Part shown: one piece after another, positions 18,606 to 26,930 of the stretch | Layout of the letters: every line of letters starts with the position of its first letter | How positions within the stretch are numbered: position 1 is the stretch's first letter | Origin: an uncultured Planctomycetota bacterium | Lineage (GTDB): Bacteria; Planctomycetota; Planctomycetia; Pirellulales; Thermoguttaceae | DNA: 52,233 nt | Direction: 5' to 3' | Assembly (NCBI GenBank): GCA_902796885.1 | Contig: CADBQY010000061.1 | Location: 1-52,233 of the forward strand | Translations under genes and position numbers: made by a program | The notes under the pieces: generated by a model | Told to the model about the DNA's origin: nothing | Seen by the model: only the letters and a program-made list of their open reading frames with translations | Database searches by the model: none

Positions 18606-21434
18606 ATGAAACTCCGCGTTCTCCTTGTTCTTTTGTTTCTTTCCTGGCTGACCGTCCGTCCGGCGACCGCCGACACGACCCTTGAGACCGACACCTTCCG
18701 ATGGGTGATTGCCGACGACGGGGCGAACGTCTCCCTTTTCGACAAGACGGGAAACGCCGAATACCTCGACGCCGAAACGCGGTCGTACTGCGCGCAAGCG
18801 AAAAAGGGAGACGAGCTCTTTCCCGCCGAGTCGGCGCGCTTCGACGGCCGGACGCTGACGCTCTCGTTTCAAAACGGGGCGGTCGTCGCCGAACTTCGGG
18901 TCACGCCGCGGTCCGGCGCGCTGATTCTCGAGGTCGCGAGCGTGCGCGGCGAGCCGGACGAGCTGATCTTTGCGTCGGTTCCCCTGACGCTCGACGCGAA
19001 GCCGTTCGAGCCGTTCGCCGCCTGTGCCCTGGCGCTCACGCCTTTCACCCACGTTCAGCAACTTCCCGCGCTCCAGACCGAGTTCCGGGCGCGCGCGACG
19101 GCGCGGTTTGGGCTGGTCGGCGCCAAGGCGGCGCTGATCGGCGTGCCGCAGTCGGAGATCATTCCGGCGATCCGGCGCGTGATGACAGGCGACGCGGCCG
19201 GGTTCCCCATCTCGGACAAGGGGGGCGCGTGGGCGCTCGACAGTCCGGACGGACACGGATCGTATCTGATGAATTTCGGGACGCTGACCGAAGAGACGGC
19301 CGATTCGTGGATCGAGTCGTGCCGCCGGCTCGGTTTCAATCAGATCGACAATCACGGCGGCGAATTCTTCCGGTTCGGTTCGCTCGACAACGTTCAGCCG
19401 GGAGGGTGGGATTCGTTTAAGAAGGTGGCCGACCGTTGCCACGCGGCGGGGATTCAGGTGATTCTGCACACCTACTCCTGCTTTATCAGTCAAAACGACC
19501 GCTACGTGACGCCCGTGCCGCACCCCGATCTGGACACCTGGCGCGAATGGACGCTCGCCGAGCCGGTTTCCCCCGACGCGACCGAAATCACGGTCGCCGA
19601 GCCGCTGGACGGGGATCTTCTTCAGAAAGGATGGTCTGCGACGAGCAGCCGCACGCTCCGTCTGGGCGACGAGATCGTCGAATACGAGAACGTGACCCGC
19701 GAGGCGCCCTGGAAGTTTTTAGGGTGTAAACGGGGGTTCCACGGGACGGAGGCCGCGGCGCACGAAAAAGGGAGCGCCGCGTCGCTTCTGAAAACCTATT
19801 GGGGCGGACTCTACGTTCCGAAGCTCGAGTCCCCCCTCTGGTTCGAGATCGCGGCGAATCACGCCGACGTGACGAACAAATGCGGATTCGACGGACTCTA
19901 TTTCGACGCGATCGACGGGCTGAACCGGATGTGGGGGAACGAGGATTACTGGTATTACGCCGGGAAGTTCGTGCTGGAAGTCGCGCGGCGGCTCGACCGG
20001 CCGGTCGGCATGGAATTCTCGGCGATGATCCATCCGTGGTGGCATTACCGTTCGCGGTATCAGGCGTGGGATTCTCCCAACCGGGGGTTCAAGCGGTTTC
20101 TCGATCTTCATATCGGCCTGATCAAGGGGGCGCCCTCGTATCAGCGCGGCTCGGAAATCGATCAGTTCGCCGCGTCCCGGGACGGGCGGTTCTACCTGCC
20201 GCTTCAGCTCGGCTGGTGGAAATTCGTCCGCTGGGGAAACCCGAAAGACGAGCCGACCTACGGCGACGACGTCGACTACGTCGGGTGCAAGCTGGTCGGC
20301 AACCGTGCCGGTTTCTCGTTTAATCATCCGGTCGACGTGAGCCGGATCGACGCCGATCCGTTTCTGGCCGACTCGATCGGCCGGCTCCGCGAGTACGCGC
20401 GGGTGCGCGACTCGGATCTCGACGAGGCGACCCGTGAAAAACTCCGCGCGCCGGGTAAGGAATACCGCCTCTTTTACGACGAAGAGGGAGCGCCCCGGTT
20501 CCGCGAAACGTTTTACAAGCGGCATCGGGTGACCCGCGCCGACGACGCGAGCGCGGCGTGGACGGTCGTAAACGAGTTCGGCGCTCAGCCCCTTTCGGCG
20601 CGGATCGCCGCGCTCTACGCGCCGGACGACGGCGGGGACGCGCCGCCGATTCGGTTCGATCCCGCCGCGGCGGGGCGGTGCGAAGGGGCCGACGGCGTGA
20701 CCGGAAACGTGGAGCCGAACGCCGGAACCGTTCCGGCGACGGGTCAGTCGGCGTTCGCCCTGACGGCTTCGAACGCGGGTCGGGTTGCCGACGAGGCCGC
20801 GTGGCTGAAAACCGCGCCTTCCCGCCTTCCCGAAGGAATACCGGCCGATTCGCTCGCGGCGACCGGCTTTTGGCTTTGCGGGGACGGAAAGGGAGAGGTT
20901 CTCAACGTGCGGATCGGCACGTGCTGTCATCTGGTGACGATCGACTTTACCGGATGGCGGTATATCGAACTTCTCGAACCCGATTCGACGCGGGTTCTCG
21001 ACTACGTCTGGCCCGGACCGGTCGTGTCGTACTATTCGCTCTTTCGCGAGTCGGGGGACCGGTCGGTCTGCGAACTCTGGTACAACAACATCCCTGCGGG
21101 GGAGACGGTCCGCTGCCTTTTCGGGCCGATCGCGGCGTTTCGCCACCGCGAGTACGAGCTGAAAAACCCGTCGATCGCCGTCGGCGGAAAGAGGGTCCTG
21201 TTTCCGACGACACTCGAGTCGGGCGCATATCTCGAACTGCGCGGCGGGAAATGCGTGAAATACGACAAGACGGGCGCGCCGGTCGGCGAGGTGGTTCCGG
21301 AAGGGGAGATTCCCGCGCTCGAACCGGGGCCGAACGACGTTCGCTTTTCCGCCGAGACCGGCGGCGGGAACCCCTCGCGCGCCGAGGTGACGTTGATCGG
21401 GGAAGGGGAGGTTCTGCCGTCGGGCGCGCCTTGA
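18606..21434 (+). CDS. Large secreted protein, putative glycosidase-like TIM barrel (paralogue 1)
   Basis: A 942-residue exported protein. The signal peptide is MKLRVLLVLLFLSWLTVRP followed by ATA. An N-terminal beta-rich region (TLETDTFRWVIADDG, VSLFDKTG) precedes a central part that looks like a (beta/alpha)8 barrel: CRRLGFNQIDNHGG, AAGIQVILHTYSC, CGFDGLYFDAIDG, RPVGMEFSAMIHPWWHYRSR. The Asp residues of LYFDAIDG and the Glu of GMEF are candidate catalytic acids. The C-terminal part (GFWLCGDGKGEVLNVRIG, DFTGWRYIELLE) resembles a carbohydrate-binding beta-sandwich. I do not recognise a named family, so the glycosidase role is inferred from fold pattern and export. The ATG at 18606 is chosen for the signal peptide. 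The next gene is a close paralogue. Confidence 0.75.
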   Translation: MKLRVLLVLLFLSWLTVRPATADTTLETDTFRWVIADDGANVSLFDKTGNAEYLDAETRSYCAQAKKGDELFPAESARFDGRTLTLSFQNGAVVAELRVTPRSGALILEVASVRGEPDELIFASVPLTLDAKPFEPFAACALALTPFTHVQQLPALQTEFRARATARFGLVGAKAALIGVPQSEIIPAIRRVMTGDAAGFPISDKGGAWALDSPDGHGSYLMNFGTLTEETADSWIESCRRLGFNQIDNHGGEFFRFGSLDNVQPGGWDSFKKVADRCHAAGIQVILHTYSCFISQNDRYVTPVPHPDLDTWREWTLAEPVSPDATEITVAEPLDGDLLQKGWSATSSRTLRLGDEIVEYENVTREAPWKFLGCKRGFHGTEAAAHEKGSAASLLKTYWGGLYVPKLESPLWFEIAANHADVTNKCGFDGLYFDAIDGLNRMWGNEDYWYYAGKFVLEVARRLDRPVGMEFSAMIHPWWHYRSRYQAWDSPNRGFKRFLDLHIGLIKGAPSYQRGSEIDQFAASRDGRFYLPLQLGWWKFVRWGNPKDEPTYGDDVDYVGCKLVGNRAGFSFNHPVDVSRIDADPFLADSIGRLREYARVRDSDLDEATREKLRAPGKEYRLFYDEEGAPRFRETFYKRHRVTRADDASAAWTVVNEFGAQPLSARIAALYAPDDGGDAPPIRFDPAAAGRCEGADGVTGNVEPNAGTVPATGQSAFALTASNAGRVADEAAWLKTAPSRLPEGIPADSLAATGFWLCGDGKGEVLNVRIGTCCHLVTIDFTGWRYIELLEPDSTRVLDYVWPGPVVSYYSLFRESGDRSVCELWYNNIPAGETVRCLFGPIAAFRHREYELKNPSIAVGGKRVLFPTTLESGAYLELRGGKCVKYDKTGAPVGEVVPEGEIPALEPGPNDVRFSAETGGGNPSRAEVTLIGEGEVLPSGAP

Positions 21435-21459
21435 AAATCGGACGCGCCCGTTGTAAGAT
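21431..21459 (+). promoter_or_regulatory. Vegetative promoter before the second secreted paralogue
   Basis: TTGAAA-N17-TAAGAT, with good boxes and ideal spacing, overlapping the stop codon of the first paralogue. The leader to the ATG at 21527 is about 60 nt and contains a GC hairpin with a T-run. Confidence 0.55.
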
Positions 21460-21473
21460 GAAAGGGTGTTTCG

Positions 21474-21492
21474 CGCCGCGCGCGGCGTTTTT
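21474..21492 (+). terminator. Hairpin with T-run between the two paralogues
   Basis: CGCCG (21474-21478) and CGGCG (21483-21487) close over CGCG and are followed by TTTTT. It may end transcripts of paralogue 1. It also lies just downstream of a predicted start, so it could reduce transcription into paralogue 2. Confidence 0.5.
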
Positions 21493-21526
21493 CGAATGGA
21501 ACCGAACCGACAACCGAAACGAGCCG

Positions 21527-24370
21527 ATGAACCGTTTGACCCGAGCGATTTCCGTTTTTCTTCTGTCCGTGATTTCCGGCGCGCTGTGGGCCGCCGACGC
21601 GGTGCTCGAAACCGACACGTTCCGCTACGCGATTTCCGGCGAGGGGGTCAATCTTTCCCTTTTCGATAAGACCGGCGGCCGCGAATATCTGCGGAAAGAG
21701 CCGTCAACGCCCTGCGCGTACGTCAAGGCCGGCGGCGCCGAGTTTCCCGCCACGGGCGCGACGCTTGACGGCGGGACGCTCCGTCTGGAATTCGCCGGCG
21801 CGACGGCGCGGGCCGAACTGCGGGTGACCCCGCTCCCCGGCGCGATCGTTCTGGAAGTCGCCGCGGCCGACGGTGCGTTCGACGAGCTTGTTTTCGCCAA
21901 CGCGCCGCTCGAGCTGGAAGCGAAACCGTACGAAGATTTCGCCGCCTGCGCTTTGGCGCTCACGACGCGGACCCACGTGCATCAGCTCCCCGCCCTGCAC
22001 GACGCGTATTGGGCCGAGGCGACGGCGCGGTTCGGTCTGGTCGGCGCCAAGGCGGCGCTGGTCGGCGTGCCGCAGGCGGAGATTCTGCCGACGATCCGCC
22101 GCGTGATGACAAGCGAGGCGGTCGACCTTCCCCCCTCGGACAAAGGGGGCGCGTGGGCGCTGGAAAGCCGGGACGGGTACGGCTCGTATCTGATGAACTT
22201 CGGCACGCTGACCGAAGAGACGGCCGACGGCTGGATCGAGTCGTGCCGGCGGCTCGGATTCGACCAGATCGACAACCACGGCGGCGGGTTCTTCCGGTTC
22301 GGTTCGCTCGACAACGTTCAGCCGGGGGGCTGGGATTCGTTTAAAAAAGTGATCGACCGCTGCCACGCGGCGGGGATTCAGGTCATCCTGCACACCTATA
22401 CGTGTTACATTCAGAAGGACGACCGCTACGTGACACCCGTGCCGCATCCCGATCTGGACACCTGGCGCGACTGGACGCTCGCCGAGCCGATCGACGCCGA
22501 GTCGGACGAGATCGCCGTCAACGAGGCGATCCCGCCGGAGACGACGCTCAAAGGGTGGGACGCGACGAGCAGCCGCACGCTCCGCCTGGGGGACGAGATC
22601 GTCGAATACGAGAGCGTCACTTCGGAGGCGCCCTGGAAGTTCTTGGGGTGCAAACGCGGGTTTCACGGTACACGCGCCGCGGCGCACGAGGCGGGGAGCT
22701 CCGCGTCGCTTCTGAAGACGTACTGGGGCGGGTACTACATTCCGAAACCGGATTCGCCGCTTTGGTACGAAATCGCGAAGAATCACGCCGATCTGGTGAA
22801 CCGGTGCGGATTCGACGGGATCTACTTCGACGCGATCGAAGGGCTCCAGTATATGTGGGGGAAAGAGAACTACTGGTATTACGGCGGCAAATTCGTGACG
22901 GACGTCGCCAAAGACCTGGAACGTCCGGTCGGCATGGAGTTCGCCGGAATGATCCATTCCTGGTGGCACTACCGCTCGCGCTACCAGGCGTGGGACTCGG
23001 CCTCCCGCGGATTCAAACGCTTCCTCGACATTCACCTCGCCTCGATGAAGGCGGGCGAGGAGTATCAGCACGGCTGTTGGCTCGGGCATGACCCGGAAAT
23101 CGACAAGTTTGGCGGAATGAAGGCCGGAGGGCTCTATCTGCCGCTGCAGCTCGGCTGGTGGCGGCTGATCGGTTGGGGAAAACCGCAGAACGACCCGACT
23201 TATCGCGACGACGTCGACTATATCGGCTGCAAGCTGGTCGGGAACGACGCCGGCTTTTCGTTCAACCACCCGATCACCGTCGAAGAGATGGAAACCAACC
23301 CGTTCTTGGGCGAATGCGCGGCGCTTCTGCGCGATTACGCCCGGGCGCGGCGCGACGGACTCGACGAGTCGATCCTCGAAAAGCTCCGCCAGCCGGGGAA
23401 AGAGTTCAAGCTGTACCGCGACGCCGACGGCACCCCCTGGTTCCGCGAGACGTTCTACAAGAAACATAAAGTCGTCCACACAACCGACCCGAGCGCCGAG
23501 TGGACCGTGTCGAACGAATTCGGCGCCCAGCCGCTTTCGCTCCGCCTGGCGGCCTTCTACTCGCCCGCCTCTTACGGCAATCCGGAAAAGGGCGTCCGGT
23601 TCGATCCGGCCGCCGTCTCCGCGGAGTGCGAAGGAAACGACGGCGTGACCGGGCGGCTCGAACCGGACGCCGGTACCGTTCCGGCGACCGGCGAGACGGC
23701 GTTTGCCTTCCGCGCGTCGCACGACGGCGAGGTCCCGGACGACGCCGCCTGGGTCCGGACCGAGGCGTGGCGGATGCCGTCCGAGTCCGACCCTCAGAAG
23801 CTGCAGGCCACGGGGTTTTGGCTTTGCGGCGACGGGCAGGGTGAAGTCCTCAACGTTCAGATCGGCCTTTACAGCCAGTTGGTCAAAATCGACTTTACCG
23901 GCTGGCGGTATATCGAGCTTCTCGAAGCCGACTCGGCCGAGACAAGCCGCTGCGTCTGGCCGCCGATGGACTATTCGGTCTACACGCATTACCGCGAAAC
24001 CGGCGATCTGCGCTCCTGCCGCCTTTGGTTCAACAACATTCCCGCGGGAAAGACGGTCCGGTGCCTGATCGGGCCGATGGCGGCGCTCCCCTACGGGGAC
24101 TACGAACTGGTCAATCCCGTCGTGACGCTGAACGGCAAAACGGTGCGGTTCCCCGTCACGCTGGAGACCGGCTCCTACTTCGAACTGCGCGGCGGCAGGT
24201 GCGTGAAGTATAACAAAGACAACGTTCCGGTCGGCGAGTTCCTTCCCGAAGGCGCCGTTCCGACTCTTGAAAAAGGGGAGAACCGGATCGCCGTCGACGC
24301 CGAATCGCCGCAGGGGACGAGCAAACGAATGGAACTGACCGTCATCGGCGAGGGAGACCGCCTTCAATAA
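21527..24370 (+). CDS. Large secreted protein, putative glycosidase-like TIM barrel (paralogue 2)
   Basis: A 947-residue exported protein that aligns with the preceding gene along its whole length, well over half the residues being identical by eye. Shared blocks include LETDTFR, SYLMNFGTLTEETADGWIES, FFRFGSLDNVQPGGWDSFKK, DTWR-WTLAEP, KFLGCKRGFHGT and CGFDGIYFDAIEG. Paralogue 2 has GMEFAGMIHSWWHYRSR at the second candidate catalytic site and CWLGHDPEIDKF where paralogue 1 is shorter. The signal peptide is MNRLTRAISVFLLSVISGAL plus WAA. The open frame extends far upstream through paralogue 1, but the ATG at 21527 with its signal peptide is the natural start. Tandem duplication followed by divergence is the likely origin. 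Function is as uncertain as for paralogue 1. Confidence 0.75.
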   Translation: MNRLTRAISVFLLSVISGALWAADAVLETDTFRYAISGEGVNLSLFDKTGGREYLRKEPSTPCAYVKAGGAEFPATGATLDGGTLRLEFAGATARAELRVTPLPGAIVLEVAAADGAFDELVFANAPLELEAKPYEDFAACALALTTRTHVHQLPALHDAYWAEATARFGLVGAKAALVGVPQAEILPTIRRVMTSEAVDLPPSDKGGAWALESRDGYGSYLMNFGTLTEETADGWIESCRRLGFDQIDNHGGGFFRFGSLDNVQPGGWDSFKKVIDRCHAAGIQVILHTYTCYIQKDDRYVTPVPHPDLDTWRDWTLAEPIDAESDEIAVNEAIPPETTLKGWDATSSRTLRLGDEIVEYESVTSEAPWKFLGCKRGFHGTRAAAHEAGSSASLLKTYWGGYYIPKPDSPLWYEIAKNHADLVNRCGFDGIYFDAIEGLQYMWGKENYWYYGGKFVTDVAKDLERPVGMEFAGMIHSWWHYRSRYQAWDSASRGFKRFLDIHLASMKAGEEYQHGCWLGHDPEIDKFGGMKAGGLYLPLQLGWWRLIGWGKPQNDPTYRDDVDYIGCKLVGNDAGFSFNHPITVEEMETNPFLGECAALLRDYARARRDGLDESILEKLRQPGKEFKLYRDADGTPWFRETFYKKHKVVHTTDPSAEWTVSNEFGAQPLSLRLAAFYSPASYGNPEKGVRFDPAAVSAECEGNDGVTGRLEPDAGTVPATGETAFAFRASHDGEVPDDAAWVRTEAWRMPSESDPQKLQATGFWLCGDGQGEVLNVQIGLYSQLVKIDFTGWRYIELLEADSAETSRCVWPPMDYSVYTHYRETGDLRSCRLWFNNIPAGKTVRCLIGPMAALPYGDYELVNPVVTLNGKTVRFPVTLETGSYFELRGGRCVKYNKDNVPVGEFLPEGAVPTLEKGENRIAVDAESPQGTSKRMELTVIGEGDRLQ

Positions 24371-24418
24371 CGCGCGCTCGCTTTGAACATCGACACACAA
24401 AGAGAATGGAGAGATAAA

Positions 24419-25246
24419 ATGTTGAAACGCCTCTTTTTCGTTATTTTCACGATCCTCTCGGCGGCGGGCGCGCTGACCGCCGCCGACGCGGCGAAACCGT
24501 GCGCGGAGCCCGGCGAGAAGACGACGCTCCAAATCGCCGGCGTCGACTATACGTTCGTCTGGTGTCCCGCGGGGGAATTCACGATGGGAAGCCCCGCGTC
24601 GGAGGAGGGACGTTACGACGCCGAAGTTCCTCATAAGGTCACGCTGACGCGCGGCTTCTGGCTCTTGGAGTCGGAAGTGACGCAGAAGATGTGGGAGAGC
24701 GCGATGGGCACGAACGTCCGTCAGGAGTGCGAAAAGGCGGGGGGCCGCTGGGTCACCGCCGCCGGTCCCGATTTCCCGATGTATTACGTCGATTGGGACG
24801 GCGCCGAAGCGTTCTGCGCCAAATTGAGCGAGCTTTCCGGCCTTGAAATCACCCTGCCGTCCGAAGCCCAGTGGGAATACGCCTGCCTCGCGGGGAGCGA
24901 CGCGCCGTTTGGCGGATCGGGCGATCCGGGCGAGATGGCCTGGTACGCCGAAAACAGCGAGTTCAAGGCGCACCAGGTCAAGACGAAATCGCCGAACGCC
25001 TGGGGCCTTTACGACATGCACGGCAACGTGTACGAATGGTGTCTCGACCAATACGGCGAACTCGGATCCGCCGCCGCGACCGACCCGCTGGCGACCGACA
25101 AGAGCGTGACTCACGTTTACCGCGGCGGCTGCTGGGACAGCCCGGCGCGGAACTGCCGCAGCGCGTTCCGAATGAAATATCCTTTAACCCGGCGGCTCGA
25201 CTACGCGGGTCTGCGGATTCTGCTTGTGCCCGGCACTGAAGATTGA
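24419..25246 (+). CDS. Secreted SUMF1 (formylglycine-generating-enzyme-like) domain protein
   Basis: A 275-residue protein with a signal peptide (MLKRLFFVIFTILSAAGALT) and a single SUMF1/FGE-type domain. Typical blocks are FVWCPAGEFTMGSP, VTLTRGFWLLESEVTQKMW, LPSEAQWEYACLAG, WGLYDMHGNVYEWC, and VYRGGCWDSPARNCRSAFR. True formylglycine-generating enzymes have a C-x4-C pair at the end of the fold; here the cysteines of GGCW and RNCR are seven residues apart and the pattern differs, so sulfatase activation is not claimed. AATGGAGAG precedes the ATG. It follows paralogue 2 by 48 bp and may share its transcript. A related gene comes next. Confidence 0.85.
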   Translation: MLKRLFFVIFTILSAAGALTAADAAKPCAEPGEKTTLQIAGVDYTFVWCPAGEFTMGSPASEEGRYDAEVPHKVTLTRGFWLLESEVTQKMWESAMGTNVRQECEKAGGRWVTAAGPDFPMYYVDWDGAEAFCAKLSELSGLEITLPSEAQWEYACLAGSDAPFGGSGDPGEMAWYAENSEFKAHQVKTKSPNAWGLYDMHGNVYEWCLDQYGELGSAAATDPLATDKSVTHVYRGGCWDSPARNCRSAFRMKYPLTRRLDYAGLRILLVPGTED

Positions 25247-25313
25247 CCGGTAAGGATACTGTTGTGTTAAATCAATCTCCAGCCGCATTTCAGATTCGAA
25301 AAGGATCGAGACA

Positions 25314-26801
25314 ATGAAATACAGAAGCAGCTCCAATATGTCCAGGCAATCGGTGTTCGTTCCGATTCTGACGGTGTTTCTGCTTCTTTTTCCCGCGTTT
25401 TCCTTTTCCGGAAAAGGGGAACAGACCGGGGAAGAAAACCAGGCGGGTGGGAAAGCGGCCGCTGCGGACGCCGGTCTTTCCGAACCATTCGGACCCGGCT
25501 CTTTTGCCGGAGAGAGGAGAACGCTCACAGTCAGAGGCGTTGATTACGCGTTCCGCTGGTGTCCTCCCGGCGATTTTCTGATGGGGAGAATGAATCATCC
25601 GGCAATGAAGATTCGCTCGAGCAATCCATTGCGTCGAGTTAGGCTGACACGCGGTTTTTGGATGCTGGAAACGGAAGTCACGCAAAAGATGTGGAAGAGC
25701 GTGATGGGAACGGACGTGATAGTCCAGCGTGAAAAGGCGGCGGAACAGGATTCTGAAGAAGAGGGGAAAGATTACTATGTTCTCGCCGGAGTCGGTCCCG
25801 ATTTTCCGGTCTATTATGTGAACTGGTGGGAAGCAACCTCGTTCTGCCGCAGACTGAGTTTACTCTCGGGTCAAATGGTTCAGCTTCCGACCGAGGCCCA
25901 ATGGGAATGCGCCTGCCGTGCCGGGACGCGGACCGATCTCTATTCCGGGGATTTCGAAAGAGCCGCTCCCTACAATATTCCGGCATTGGATCAGATCGCG
26001 TGGTATATCGGTAACGCCAGTATCGGTTACAGCGGGGGGGAAGTTAATGAGGGAAAGGATTTCGGTTCGGACGTCGGCCTCAAAAAGTGGGTGCAGCATG
26101 ACGGGAATCTTTTAGGAGCTCATGAGGTCGGCGGGAAAGAACCTAACTCCTGGGGACTTTACGACACAATCGGGAACGTTCGGGAATGGTGTTCAAACTG
26201 GTTCGATGTCTGTGAATATCTTAAGTATCCGTATGGAGTCTCCGTCAATTGGCAGGAGGGGTGGTCCGACGGCAAATACTACTATCACGCGACAGACGCG
26301 ATCCGGGTCGGTTTTACCGTTCGGAAACAGATTGTGGATGAAGAGGACTATTACATCACCGTTGATCCGGCGGGAATACCTTTAGATACCGGTTGGGGGA
26401 AGTCCCATCGGGGCGGGGGATGGGCTGCCATTACGATTGTTGATACGGCCGTGTGCCGAGACTCGGATAATCCGTGCCAGCGGTCTATGGATTTGGGATT
26501 CCGGGTGGCGCTGATACCCATAATCCCGGAAAATGAGAATTCCGCGTCTGTCGTTCCCCAGACATTTCCCGGCGCGGCCTCGTGCCGGGAAGGAGTTGAT
26601 TTTCCCTTCCTTCTGTTTGATTACGACGGAGTCTGTACCGAACTCACTCCTCCGCCCATGAAGAACGGCCGTGACATTTCCCCTGCGGCACGGACACTGA
26701 CAGCACTTGCCGCCCAGCTTCTTAACGAGCGCCGGGTTCACCAGCCCAGGTGGGCTTACAACCTGTTGAGGCTTTGCGGTATCGAATGGTTCGTATGGTG
26801 A
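25314..26801 (+). CDS. Second secreted SUMF1-domain protein with C-terminal extension
   Basis: A 495-residue relative of the preceding gene. A signal segment (SVFVPILTVFLLLFPAFSF) leads to a SUMF1 domain: YAFRWCPPGDFLMG, VRLTRGFWMLETEVTQKMW, QLPTEAQWECACRAG, NSWGLYDTIGNVREWC, SHRGGGWAAI. A long insertion carries Tyr-rich segments before the last block. About 95 residues follow the usual SUMF1 end (GFRVALIP) and match nothing I know. GGGW in place of the cysteine-bearing ending again rules out a canonical FGE active site. Codon use is visibly more AT-rich than in the neighbours, hinting at a different origin or relaxed selection. AAGGATCGAG precedes the ATG. Confidence 0.8.
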   Translation: MKYRSSSNMSRQSVFVPILTVFLLLFPAFSFSGKGEQTGEENQAGGKAAAADAGLSEPFGPGSFAGERRTLTVRGVDYAFRWCPPGDFLMGRMNHPAMKIRSSNPLRRVRLTRGFWMLETEVTQKMWKSVMGTDVIVQREKAAEQDSEEEGKDYYVLAGVGPDFPVYYVNWWEATSFCRRLSLLSGQMVQLPTEAQWECACRAGTRTDLYSGDFERAAPYNIPALDQIAWYIGNASIGYSGGEVNEGKDFGSDVGLKKWVQHDGNLLGAHEVGGKEPNSWGLYDTIGNVREWCSNWFDVCEYLKYPYGVSVNWQEGWSDGKYYYHATDAIRVGFTVRKQIVDEEDYYITVDPAGIPLDTGWGKSHRGGGWAAITIVDTAVCRDSDNPCQRSMDLGFRVALIPIIPENENSASVVPQTFPGAASCREGVDFPFLLFDYDGVCTELTPPPMKNGRDISPAARTLTALAAQLLNERRVHQPRWAYNLLRLCGIEWFVW

Positions 26802-26930
26802 CCAGCGGCGGAAACCGTTCATCGATTGTAGAAGCTTTGTATGGTGCGGATACGGGACGGTACCGCCGCTGCCTTCGCCTTACCCTTTAGATATATATAC
26901 AAGAACACCAGTCACAAAAGAGAGAGAGAA

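Noticed and set aside
21704-25114. A 1136-codon open frame opposite the secreted paralogues and the first SUMF1 gene
   Set aside because: It crosses three real genes with signal peptides and has the same Arg-rich shadow composition.
24419-26801. Calling the SUMF1-domain proteins sulfatase-activating formylglycine enzymes
   Set aside because: Neither has the C-x4-C catalytic pair at the expected place, and no sulfatase gene is in the window.
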